This document shows, in pieces, positions 8,853-16,462 of a DNA stretch of 37,604 nt. The stretch spans positions 1 to 37,604 of the forward strand of contig JALOQX010000013.1 in NCBI GenBank assembly GCA_025459265.1. The letters run 5' to 3'. Made by a program: the position numbers and the translations under genes. Source of the DNA: Pirellulaceae bacterium. GTDB lineage: Bacteria; Planctomycetota; Planctomycetia; Pirellulales; Pirellulaceae. Position 1 is the stretch's first letter; every line of letters starts with the position of its first letter. Below the pieces are notes generated by a model. That model worked only from the letters and a program-made list of their open reading frames with translations, was not told the origin of the DNA and did not search any database.

Positions 8853-9460
8853 GTGTCGATCACCTGCGACCAGATGTCGCGAATCCGCTGCAGCTTCCGC
8901 TCGACGCTGCGCGTGGTCAGCTCCAGTTTGACGGCGATTTCATCATTGGTGTAACCTTCCAGCCGCCAGAGGGCGATCTGCCGCAGCCGCGGATCGGTCA
9001 AGGCGGCGAGCAGGCGTTGCCCTTCCTCCTCGATGACCGTCAACATGAGCGGGGTCGGCAGGTGATCGCTGAACTGCTGCAGGCCGGGGGACGGCTCGTC
9101 GGCCGATTTGCGGAAGAACACCGATTCGCCACGCACCTTCCCCGCGCCGCGTTTCTTGCCCCCCAGTCGGCGCTGCTGGTCAATCACCTTGCGAATGGTC
9201 ATCGTGACCAGCACGCGCCAGAGATCGCCGCGATCGGCCATGTCTGCCAGACGGCCGTGTTGTGCCCCGCTGCACAGGCACCGGAACACACTCAGCGCCA
9301 CGTCCTCCTCGTCGGCCACGCGCCGCGGGGTATCGGCCAGTTTCTGGCGGGCCAGGTGCACCAGCTGCACGAAGTAGCGATCCCACAGCGCCGCGACCGC
9401 CGCCTCGTCGCCGGTACGCAGCCCCTCGATCCACTGTGTCACCGGATCGTCTTCGTCCAT
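8849..9460 (-). CDS. ECF-type RNA polymerase sigma factor
   Basis: A 203-aa protein with the sigma-70 family two-domain layout: region 2 about residues 12-95 (GDEAAVAALWDRYF, DLWRVLVTMTIRKVIDQQR) and a C-terminal region 4 HTH about 150-200 (LWRLEGYTNDEIAVKLELTTRSVERKLQRIR). It belongs to the planctomycete ECF group often linked to Ser/Thr kinases. The frame can be extended to a TTG at 9466, but the ATG at 9460 has a GAGG 8 nt upstream and is preferred. It is first in an ATGA-coupled operon with the kinase, so the kinase may control it by phosphorylation in place of a classical anti-sigma factor (inference). No anti-sigma gene is visible. Confidence 0.92.
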   Translation of the reverse strand: MDEDDPVTQWIEGLRTGDEAAVAALWDRYFVQLVHLARQKLADTPRRVADEEDVALSVFRCLCSGAQHGRLADMADRGDLWRVLVTMTIRKVIDQQRRLGGKKRGAGKVRGESVFFRKSADEPSPGLQQFSDHLPTPLMLTVIEEEGQRLLAALTDPRLRQIALWRLEGYTNDEIAVKLELTTRSVERKLQRIRDIWSQVIDT

Positions 9461-9523
9461 CGCCAAGGCCTCGCCGCCTCAAGCTCCCTGGGTTCCGCCG
9501 CCACGCCCCAAACCACCTCTTCG

Positions 9524-9532
9524 ATTGTAACA
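9524..9532 (-). promoter_or_regulatory. Possible extended -10 for the sigma/kinase operon
   Basis: Read on the minus strand, TGTTACAAT combines a TGn extension with a TACAAT -10 hexamer (one mismatch to TATAAT), about 64 nt upstream of the sigma-factor ATG. No good -35 lies 16-18 nt further upstream, which extended -10 promoters can tolerate. Prediction only. Confidence 0.35.
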
Positions 9533-9692
9533 CGCCCCTTGTCCGGACCAGTAGTGCTGGGCGGAACGAGGCCATCTGCCGGACCACGCCGCCTGGGCGA
9601 CCGAGAACCGGGGCCCGGCCTTCCCCTGCTCATGCTGCGGGTTACCATAGGAGCACCGAGCCGCGTGGTCCGACGAGCAGCCCCGTGACGCT

Positions 9693-10109
9693 ATGCCAGC
9701 CATCTACCATCACCACCATCGGGTTCACAGCGACGAGATCGACGAACTGGACCACGCCAACAACGCCGCCTACGTGAACTGGATGCAGGCCGCCGCCATC
9801 GCCCATTCGACGGCTCAAGGCTGGCCGTCACGACGGTACTGGGACGCCTCCTGCGCCTGGGTCGCCCGCTCGCACCAGATCGAGTATCTGCAGCCGGCAC
9901 ACGAGGGCGACGAGCTCGTCGTGCGGACCTGGGTGGCCGATATGCAGCGCGTCAGCTCGCTGCGCCGCTACGAAATCATCCGGTCGTCGGACAACACCCT
10001 CGTCGCCCGCGCCGAGACGCGCTGGGCCTTCATCGATCTCACGAGTCGCAAGCCGACCCGCATCCCGCGCGAAGTGCAAGCGGACTTCGTGATCGTGCCC
10101 GATCCTTGA
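9693..10109 (+). CDS. Acyl-CoA thioesterase, 4HBT hotdog fold
   Basis: A 138-aa single-domain protein of typical 4HBT/YbgC length. The catalytic-helix signature is DEIDELDHANNAAYVNW, with a candidate catalytic Asp17 followed by His21-Asn23-Asn24 and Tyr27. The later strands (QIEYLQPAHEGDELVVRTWV, SSLRRYEIIR, VARAETRWAFID) are standard for the fold. It should hydrolyse an acyl-CoA or acyl-ACP thioester in the cytoplasm; the acyl chain is unknown. A natural run of four His at residues 6-9 is a curiosity. The ATG at 9693 has no strong Shine-Dalgarno sequence. It is transcribed away from the sigma-factor operon and converges on the next gene with 17 bp between stops. Confidence 0.88.
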   Translation: MPAIYHHHHRVHSDEIDELDHANNAAYVNWMQAAAIAHSTAQGWPSRRYWDASCAWVARSHQIEYLQPAHEGDELVVRTWVADMQRVSSLRRYEIIRSSDNTLVARAETRWAFIDLTSRKPTRIPREVQADFVIVPDP

Positions 10110-10126
10110 CGCGGCCGGGGCGCCGG

Positions 10127-12475
10127 TCAGGCCGTGCTTCGCGCCGCCCGGTAATAAGTCAGGGTCGCCACCACGTACAGCATGAAGGCGGCCACGAGCG
10201 TCCAGGAATAGCCCCACCGCAGGCCCAAGTACAGGGACACGACCGTGGCGAACGTGCCGGACAGTGTGTTGATGGCGAAGAGGTGCGGTATCTTCTCGCG
10301 CAGCGATCGGCTCTCGGTCAGCAGCAGACCGCCGGGAAAAAACACCCCCATGGCTATCCCGACGCAGCCGACCATAGCCATCGCCGCCGCGCCGGTCCAC
10401 CAGGGATCGAGCTGCCAGCGCAGCGTCCAGTCAGGAAGTCGCAGGGCCGCTGCGAGTACCGGGATCAGCGTGATCGTTGCGGCGATCAGCGGCAGACGGT
10501 GGGCCAGCAATCCTCCCACTGCCGAACTGATCAGCAACACGCCCAGCACCAGCACCAGGGACGCGGACGGCGATACGAACACGCGCTGATACGCCTGCAG
10601 TAACACGATCTCGACAAAGAAGTAACCGCTGCCGATGGCGACGTTGTAGATGAGCAACAGCCGGATGGACCGCCTGGATGGTACGTTCTGCAGCGCGCTG
10701 CGGACAAACAGACCACCGACCAGTACGCACGTGCCGGCCGCCACGCACACGAGTCGCCAGAGTTCGGGTTCGTGCGTCGTGGCGTAGGAGGCGAACGGGC
10801 GATCGTCGGTGACCGGCGAGGCGTCGAACGTTTCCTCCAGGCCCGAGAAGTCCCCGCTCGCCAGCATGTCGAAGAACGGGCCGAATCGCTCATTGTGCCA
10901 CTGGCCCTGGAGATAGGCCGGCTCCAGCCACCGCTGGTAAGGCGCATACACCGGCTGTCGCCGCTCATCCCAGTACACCCACATGTTCAGGTCACACCAG
11001 TCGAGCAGGTTCTGGCGGCGAGTCCCGGTGAGCGGTTGCAGCGAGACGACCATCCCCACGTAGTACATGTCGTTCCGGGGCACGATGCCCTTCTTCCGCT
11101 CGCGGTCGTGGCGAAAGGACATGAACTCCCAGAGGAAGAAATGCTCAGCCGGATCGCGTACCCCACGCCGCCGGAGGCAGTCGTAGAGGGTCAGAATCAT
11201 GCGCCGCAGTCCCAGTTCCCCGCGGCGGGTCTCCGGACGCTCTTCAAACAACAGGTAACCTTCCTCCGTGAGGTGGTCCAGGAACAAGTCGTAGCTCTCG
11301 CGGGTGTGCAGATAGTCGGGCGGCCCCAGCGCCCCGATCCAGCGCGAGGAATGGGCGTTAATGAGCGTGATGAGATCGTACTTCCGGCCCGCACGACGTA
11401 ATGCCGGCAAGGCATTGCCGAGCGTGACCTGTACTCCCTCGTACGCGCGCCCACTCGCCTCGAAGTAGTCCTGCAGCATCATGCGCAGGACACCCGGATT
11501 GATCTCCACGGCCTCGATCCGCTCCAGCGGCGTGATCGCCCGCAGGCTCTTGAGAATGCCGGTCGTGGCCGGTCCGATCACGAATACACGCGGTTCGGCG
11601 ACCAGTCCGTACACCAGACGACGGTCCACCGAGGGAAACCGCACTCCGGTCGGACCGGCATAGCGGGCATAATCCAGCGGGACCCGCGACTTGAAGTTGT
11701 CGTTGAAAAAGCCGTCGTAGGTCACGTACGTGCGGTCGGTCCCGGGAACCGTATCGAGGCGACCGACCAGACTGTCGTACGTACGTTCCACCCGCAGTCG
11801 GCTGGGACGCCGCAGCAGGCTCTGCGCGGGGATATTCGGCGCGGCGGGATTGACCAGTTGCGTGATCCGCATCATCCGGTGCAGCTGATGCTGATAGGAC
11901 AAGCCGGCACCCAGCGCGGCCAGGCTCAGGAGCAGCAGGGCGGTCAGCGCTCGACGCCGCCGTGGCTCGGCGGACGCGACGGCCACGGTCAGCCCGCCGG
12001 CCAGTGGCAGCACAGTGACCAGACCCAGGAAGATCTGTTCGGTCTCGAACCGTTCATAGGCCGCGACGGTGATCAGCACCGCCACACCTGCGCCGAGCAT
12101 GTCAAAGAAGTAGATGCCTCGCGCCGCGCCGAGCGCGAACGCGCGGGCAATGAAATAGGCGGGACAGACAAAGACGCTGGCAATGGCTGGCAGCAGTACG
12201 AACAGATTCGGCCACCGCAACAGCACCGCCGCCGCAGCGTAGAGACAAGCGGCCGTGCCGCCGCAGCACCAGCCGAATGTGTGGGCGGTCAGCGCGGTCC
12301 CGCGACGGGCCAGGAACGCGCCCAGTCCCACTCCGGCCACAGCGCAGCTGATCACGGCCATGGCGAGCATGTAGTCGAGCACGTACTTGGTCGCATGGAA
12401 GAGCAGCGCTTGCGAGACGAGCGCGACACACGAGAGGAACAGCACCGCAAGCTGGCGCGCCATGTGGGTGGTCAT
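10127..12475 (-). CDS. Multi-pass membrane protein with spermidine-synthase-like domain
   Basis: A 782-aa protein with three parts. Residues about 8-195 contain roughly six hydrophobic helices. Residues about 230-480 form a Rossmann-type methyltransferase/spermidine-synthase-like domain (RVFVIGPATTGILKSL, then the acidic loop EAVEINPGVLRMM, then DLITLINAHSS...LHTRESYDLFLDHLTEEGYLLFEE). Residues about 610-782 hold another set of membrane helices. Membrane-fused spermidine-synthase-like proteins are frequent in environmental bacteria, but their substrates are largely unknown. The nucleotide loop GPATTG departs from the usual GGGEG type. The longer frame extends to 12601 with low-complexity Arg-rich sequence; the ATG at 12475 was chosen because the first hydrophobic helix follows directly. 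ATG 12463 is also possible. Confidence 0.8.
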   Translation of the reverse strand: MTTHMARQLAVLFLSCVALVSQALLFHATKYVLDYMLAMAVISCAVAGVGLGAFLARRGTALTAHTFGWCCGGTAACLYAAAAVLLRWPNLFVLLPAIASVFVCPAYFIARAFALGAARGIYFFDMLGAGVAVLITVAAYERFETEQIFLGLVTVLPLAGGLTVAVASAEPRRRRALTALLLLSLAALGAGLSYQHQLHRMMRITQLVNPAAPNIPAQSLLRRPSRLRVERTYDSLVGRLDTVPGTDRTYVTYDGFFNDNFKSRVPLDYARYAGPTGVRFPSVDRRLVYGLVAEPRVFVIGPATTGILKSLRAITPLERIEAVEINPGVLRMMLQDYFEASGRAYEGVQVTLGNALPALRRAGRKYDLITLINAHSSRWIGALGPPDYLHTRESYDLFLDHLTEEGYLLFEERPETRRGELGLRRMILTLYDCLRRRGVRDPAEHFFLWEFMSFRHDRERKKGIVPRNDMYYVGMVVSLQPLTGTRRQNLLDWCDLNMWVYWDERRQPVYAPYQRWLEPAYLQGQWHNERFGPFFDMLASGDFSGLEETFDASPVTDDRPFASYATTHEPELWRLVCVAAGTCVLVGGLFVRSALQNVPSRRSIRLLLIYNVAIGSGYFFVEIVLLQAYQRVFVSPSASLVLVLGVLLISSAVGGLLAHRLPLIAATITLIPVLAAALRLPDWTLRWQLDPWWTGAAAMAMVGCVGIAMGVFFPGGLLLTESRSLREKIPHLFAINTLSGTFATVVSLYLGLRWGYSWTLVAAFMLYVVATLTYYRAARSTA

Positions 12476-12574
12476 CCTGACACATTTGCGATCACGCCGG
12501 ACACGCAACCTCCCGCACCCCCTGCAGTCGGCAGTGCGGCGCGGGGCCCCCGGTCCTCCCGTCACGGACCTTCC

Positions 12575-12610
12575 TTGACGGCAGGCAGGCCCGGGCACCA
12601 TAATATGGTG
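12575..12610 (+). promoter_or_regulatory. Possible promoter with palindrome over -10
   Basis: TTGACG (12575-12580) and CATAAT (12599-12604) are spaced 18 nt apart, upstream of the aldo/keto reductase ATG at 12656. The inverted repeat CACCAT-AAT-ATGGTG (12596-12610) covers the -10, which would suit a repressor site. This is the only AT-rich stretch in the divergent spacer. Prediction only. Confidence 0.4.
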
Positions 12611-12655
12611 GAGTCCGGTTCCCCCCCTTTTTAGTCGCAGCCGAGGAGATTTTCC

Positions 12656-13765
12656 ATGCCGGATACGCGTCTGAGCCGTCGCAGTCTGCTGAAATCGGGA
12701 ATCGCCGCGGCCACGGTCGCCACGGTCGGCTTCCCTGCGACGAGCAGCTTTTCGATGGAAACCGTGACAGATGAAGTCAAGAACACCCGCAGCTTCAATC
12801 CCAACATGGAATACCGCCGGTTGGGAAAGACCGGCTTATGGGTCTCCGCGGTCTGCCTCGGGGGTCACTGGAAACGCATCGACAAGGTGATCGGTGTCGG
12901 CGAGGAGATCAACCCCTACGCCGGCCCGGACAAGGCCGAGTTGATGGCGCCCTTCCTGAAGAATCGCGCGGAGGTGGTGGAGCGGTGCATCGAAGTCGGC
13001 ATCAACTGCATTGACTTCGCCGGCGACGCGGAACCCGAGACCTACTGTCGCGTGTTGGGGAATCGGCGCGAGGCGATGTACCTGTGCTACTCGCATCCGG
13101 CCAGCGAGTTGCGCGTGGCCGAGAACTGTCAGACCCAGCGACTGGTGGACCTGTTTGAAGCCGGTCTGAAGCGCTGTGGGCTGGAATATGCGGACGTCTG
13201 GCGACTGATGGCCCACGAACGCGGCGGTCTGCACAGCCAGGCCGAAGTGGATGCCATGATCGAAGCGCTGCAGATCGCCAAGCAGAAGGGACTCTGTCGC
13301 CATACCGGGTTCTCCACGCACGATGCGCGGTGGGCACGCAAGCTGATCGAGACCTACTCGCCTGAACTGGAATTGCTGTGCATGCCCTACACGGTCCTGT
13401 CGAAGCAGGCGGCCACCAACAGCCTCCTGGAGTCGCTCAGCCAGCATGACGTCGGTGTGTTGGGTATCAAACCGTTCGCGAGCAACGCGCTGTTCAAGGG
13501 CGACGGGGCGCCCGACAGTCCCTTCGCGGAGTTGGACGACCGGCGCGCGCGACAGGCCATCCGCCGTATTCTCGGCAACCCGTCCATCACTGCCCCGATT
13601 CCCGGACTGATCAGCACGCACCAGGTGGACAACGTGGTCGCCGCGATTCACGAGCCACGCACGCTCACCGACGAGGAACAGGCGGAACTCACCCAACTCA
13701 CCCAGGAAGTCCACCGCCGATTGCCGGCCGATTACCAGTGGCTCAAAGACTGGGAATACGTGTGA
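12656..13765 (+). CDS. Tat-exported aldo/keto reductase-like protein
   Basis: A 369-aa protein. The leader LSRRSLLKSGIAAATVATVG (twin Arg at residues 8-9) suggests Tat export after folding, as for cofactor-bearing enzymes. The mature part begins like an aldo/keto reductase: YRRLGKTGLWVSAVCLGG. The family helix/strand order is recognisable (GINCIDFAGDAEPETY, LEYADVWRLMAHERGG, GLCRHTGFSTHDA, VLGIKPFASNALF, NPSITAPIPGLIST). The strand that normally carries the catalytic Lys reads YLCYSHP, so the Asp/Tyr/Lys/His tetrad appears incomplete, while a His is kept in LMAHE. The Shine-Dalgarno GAGGAG precedes the ATG. A tetraheme cytochrome and a PQQ-type propeller follow on the same strand, suggesting a secreted redox group. 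Confidence 0.88.
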   Translation: MPDTRLSRRSLLKSGIAAATVATVGFPATSSFSMETVTDEVKNTRSFNPNMEYRRLGKTGLWVSAVCLGGHWKRIDKVIGVGEEINPYAGPDKAELMAPFLKNRAEVVERCIEVGINCIDFAGDAEPETYCRVLGNRREAMYLCYSHPASELRVAENCQTQRLVDLFEAGLKRCGLEYADVWRLMAHERGGLHSQAEVDAMIEALQIAKQKGLCRHTGFSTHDARWARKLIETYSPELELLCMPYTVLSKQAATNSLLESLSQHDVGVLGIKPFASNALFKGDGAPDSPFAELDDRRARQAIRRILGNPSITAPIPGLISTHQVDNVVAAIHEPRTLTDEEQAELTQLTQEVHRRLPADYQWLKDWEYV

Positions 13766-13835
13766 CGCGGACGGTAGGCAGGTTGCCTCCGACGACGCCC
13801 TGTCAGGCGAACCGATGGCACCCGCGAGGGAATTC

Positions 13836-14513
13836 ATGAGCAACTATCGCTGGACCAGGCGTGGGTGGGCGGCGGCCGCGGTGTTGCTGGCCGCCTGGGG
13901 CGTCGGTGCTGTGACCGCCCAACGGGCCGGCGCGCAGCGCGACGATCCGCCCGCACCGGCGCCGGCCGCGCCGGCGGCGGCCGATCCGCCCGCCGCGCCC
14001 GCCGCCACCGCCGAACCGGCCAAGGCCATGTTCGCCGAACCCGACGAAGAAACGCTGAAGACCTGGCGCAAGCATGTGGAGGAATGGAAGGCGATCGATC
14101 CGCGCGAGCAGGCAGACAACTCGTTCTGCTACGTGTGCCACCTCAACTACGAAACCGAAAAGCTGACGACGATCCATGAGGCGGAGGGGGTCGGCTGCGA
14201 AACGTGCCACGGCATGTCGGGCCAGCACAGCCAGGATGAAGACAGCATCACTCCGCCCGATGTGATCTTCGCGCGCTCGAAAGTCGCCGCCTACTGCGGG
14301 CAGTGTCACGAGAAACGCGACTTGCTCGAAGGCGATGAATCGCATGAGCAGTTCTTTGACGGCAAGCTCGAGGCCGACAAAACGTGCACTAGCTGCCATG
14401 ACATGAAACACACGCTGGCGGTGCGCACCCGGCGCTGGAATAAGGACACCCGCAAACTGGAGTGGTCCGACGGCGTGCGCATGATGAAGCAGCGCGAAGA
14501 GAGCGGACCGTAA
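13836..14513 (+). CDS. Tetraheme cytochrome c, exported
   Basis: A 225-aa protein with an N-terminal hydrophobic segment (about 10-28) acting as signal peptide or anchor, then a Pro/Ala-rich linker (about 38-62). Four CxxCH heme-attachment motifs follow: CYVCH (98-102), CETCH (121-125), CGQCH (154-158) and CTSCH (184-188). Additional His residues (for example His114, His131, His192) could be distal ligands. The layout resembles small multiheme electron carriers of the NapC/cytochrome c554-like type, but a specific partner cannot be named. The frame opens 21 nt earlier; the ATG at 13836 was chosen for its GAGGG Shine-Dalgarno sequence. It lies 70 bp after the aldo/keto reductase-like gene and 53 bp before the PQQ-propeller gene. 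Confidence 0.9.
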   Translation: MSNYRWTRRGWAAAAVLLAAWGVGAVTAQRAGAQRDDPPAPAPAAPAAADPPAAPAATAEPAKAMFAEPDEETLKTWRKHVEEWKAIDPREQADNSFCYVCHLNYETEKLTTIHEAEGVGCETCHGMSGQHSQDEDSITPPDVIFARSKVAAYCGQCHEKRDLLEGDESHEQFFDGKLEADKTCTSCHDMKHTLAVRTRRWNKDTRKLEWSDGVRMMKQREESGP

Positions 14514-14566
14514 TCGTCCCTCGCAACACCAGTAACCCACCCCCCAGACCTGGAAGGACAATCGTC

Positions 14567-15868
14567 GTGCCCGTGACACTCCGTACGCAACTGGCGGCGC
14601 TGCTCGTCGCCTGCGGCCTCTCCGTAACCGCCGTACCCGCCGCGGACTGGCCCCGGTTCCGCGGACCGGAATCCAACGGCATCTGCCCCGAAACCGGCCT
14701 GATCCACGAGATCCCCGAGGGCGGTCCCCAGCTGCTGTGGCAGCTCCAGGGTTGCGGCACGGGCTACTCGAGCATCTCGATCGCCAACGGCCGGATCTTC
14801 ACGATGGGCGATCGGCCCGCCGCAGGCGAGGACAAGTCGCAGTTCGTGATCGCCTTCGATCTGGCGACGCAGAAAGAACTGTGGGCCACCAAGATCGGCC
14901 CGCCGCACGATGACGGATCACGCTGCACACCCACGATCGACGGCAACCGGCTCTACGCCCTGGGAACCAGCAGCGACCTCGTGTGTCTGGATGTCGCTAC
15001 GGGTGCCGTGCAGTGGACGAAGAACCTGGAACAGGAATTCGGCGGCAAGATGATGTCCATGTGGCGGTGGAGCGAATCGCCGCTGGTCGACGGCCAGCAG
15101 GTGGTGGTGACGCCCGGCGTGTCCGAGGCGGTCATGGTGGCCCTGGACAAGGGCACGGGCGAGCTGATCTGGAAGTGCCAGATGCCGGAGATCGGCGACC
15201 GGGGCAAGGACGGAGCGGGCTACACCACGATTGTGGTGGCGGAGATCGACGGTGTCCGTCAGTACCTGACGATCGTCGGTCGGGGGGCGATCGGCGTGGA
15301 CGCCAAGACCGGACGTTTCCTCTGGGGCTACAACCGCATCGCCAACGACGTGGCGAACATTCCGTCGCCGGTCGTGCGGGACCGCTATGTCTTCGTCACG
15401 ACCAGCTACAAGACCGGCAGCGCGCTGCTCAAACTGACGCGCGCCGGCGATGCCTTCACGGCCGAGGAGGTGTACTTCCTGACCCCCAAGGAATTCGAGA
15501 ACCACCACGGTGGCGTGGTGCTGATCGACGACTGCATCTTCGGTGGCGATGGAAGGAACAGCGGCACTCCGGTCTGTCTCGATTTCATGACCGGCGCGAT
15601 CAAGTGGAAGGCGCTCGATTGGAAGCGCACGGCGCGTGCCGGCGGCTCCGCGGCCGTGCTGTACGCCGACGGGCATCTCTGGTTCCGCTACGAGCGCGAT
15701 GCGCTCGTGGCGCTGATCGAGGCCACTCCGGACGAGTTTCGTGTCAAGGGGACCTTCCGCGCTGCCGTCGACGACGGACCGGCGTGGGCCCATCCGGTCG
15801 TTCATGACGGCAAGCTCTACCTGCGCACCAACGACGTGTTGATGTGCTACGACGTCGCCATGCCGTGA
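14567..15868 (+). CDS. Exported PQQ-type beta-propeller protein
   Basis: A 433-aa protein from a GTG start with GGAAGG 9 nt upstream. A longer frame overlaps the cytochrome gene and is less likely. The signal peptide (LRTQLAALLVACGLSVTAVPA) is followed by DWPRFRGPESNG, the standard opening of planctomycete PQQ-binding-like repeat proteins. Repeated beta-propeller blades are visible (YSSISIANGRIFTMG, RCTPTIDGNRLYALG, SPLVDGQQVVVTPG, VALDKGTGELIWK, SAAVLYADGHLWFRY, AHPVVHDGKLYLRT). Most members of this group are structural or binding proteins and not proven quinoprotein dehydrogenases; no complete PQQ-dehydrogenase active site is evident. Its position after a tetraheme cytochrome makes an electron-transfer role reasonable but unproven. 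Confidence 0.88.
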   Translation: MPVTLRTQLAALLVACGLSVTAVPAADWPRFRGPESNGICPETGLIHEIPEGGPQLLWQLQGCGTGYSSISIANGRIFTMGDRPAAGEDKSQFVIAFDLATQKELWATKIGPPHDDGSRCTPTIDGNRLYALGTSSDLVCLDVATGAVQWTKNLEQEFGGKMMSMWRWSESPLVDGQQVVVTPGVSEAVMVALDKGTGELIWKCQMPEIGDRGKDGAGYTTIVVAEIDGVRQYLTIVGRGAIGVDAKTGRFLWGYNRIANDVANIPSPVVRDRYVFVTTSYKTGSALLKLTRAGDAFTAEEVYFLTPKEFENHHGGVVLIDDCIFGGDGRNSGTPVCLDFMTGAIKWKALDWKRTARAGGSAAVLYADGHLWFRYERDALVALIEATPDEFRVKGTFRAAVDDGPAWAHPVVHDGKLYLRTNDVLMCYDVAMP

Positions 15869-15871
15869 GGA

Positions 15872-15890
15872 AGCCGCGTCGGGCGCGGCT
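15872..15890 (+). terminator. Candidate hairpin terminator after PQQ-propeller gene
   Basis: A perfect 7-bp stem AGCCGCG-TCGGG-CGCGGCT begins 3 nt after the stop codon, at the end of the plus-strand redox group and before a convergent gene. No T-tract follows, so it may only support a factor-dependent stop or protect the mRNA end. Confidence 0.4.
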
Positions 15891-15942
15891 GATGCCTGGA
15901 GACGCGTTGCCCATCGCGGCGTCGCCCGCTCGGACCCGCCGG

Positions 15943-16284
15943 TCAGGCTTGATACCCGCGCGCAGAACGCCGGTCGATCACATTCTGCATGATCGACTGC
16001 CACGTGTCGTTCAGCCGCAAGGTCACCATATCCACCTCGCTCTCGCCGTTGGAGGCAAATTCGACAATGAAACCGGCCTTGACGAGCACGTCGTTGGCGC
16101 CTTGAGCCGACTGGCAGGCGCTCCAGAATCGCCGGCTGTGCAGGACCGTCGAGGATTTCTCTGTGCCGATCTCCGTGCCAATCGCGTCCACTGATTTGGT
16201 CACCTGCGGGGTGAGCCCTGTCATCATCTCCTGTCGCAGCCTCTCCGCCCATTCCTTCCACAGTGTCTTGTCACGCGCGGCCAT
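15943..16284 (-). CDS. Hypothetical small protein
   Basis: A 113-aa protein starting at an ATG with a G-rich Shine-Dalgarno-like stretch about 8 nt upstream. The open frame reaches a TTG at 16299, which is less likely. The first half is helical and charged (KTLWKEWAERLRQEMMTGLTPQVTKSV); the second half is predicted beta-rich (AGFIVEFASNGESEVDMVTLRLND). There is no signal peptide, membrane segment or recognised motif. It lies between two convergent or divergent single genes, so the context gives no functional clue. The sequence is of ordinary complexity and acidic/basic balance, unlike the Arg-rich antisense frames here, which supports it being real. Confidence 0.65.
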   Translation of the reverse strand: MAARDKTLWKEWAERLRQEMMTGLTPQVTKSVDAIGTEIGTEKSSTVLHSRRFWSACQSAQGANDVLVKAGFIVEFASNGESEVDMVTLRLNDTWQSIMQNVIDRRSARGYQA

Positions 16285-16462
16285 ATGCCTATCCCCCAAA
16301 CCTCGGTTCGAACGTGCCCTTTCATCCTAACGCCTGGGCGTCTGGAGTGCGACGCGCCTACGTTGACCCTGCGGGTTGGCGGCGGTATGTTCGGGTTGGG
16401 ACCTGAATTGCAACGGGTCTCATGGCCATTCAGCGCACCAGCCAGCAACGGGAGGTCATCGC

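Noticed and set aside
7182..8954. 590-codon open frame on the plus strand
   Set aside because: Antisense to the Ser/Thr kinase, whose catalytic motifs are complete.
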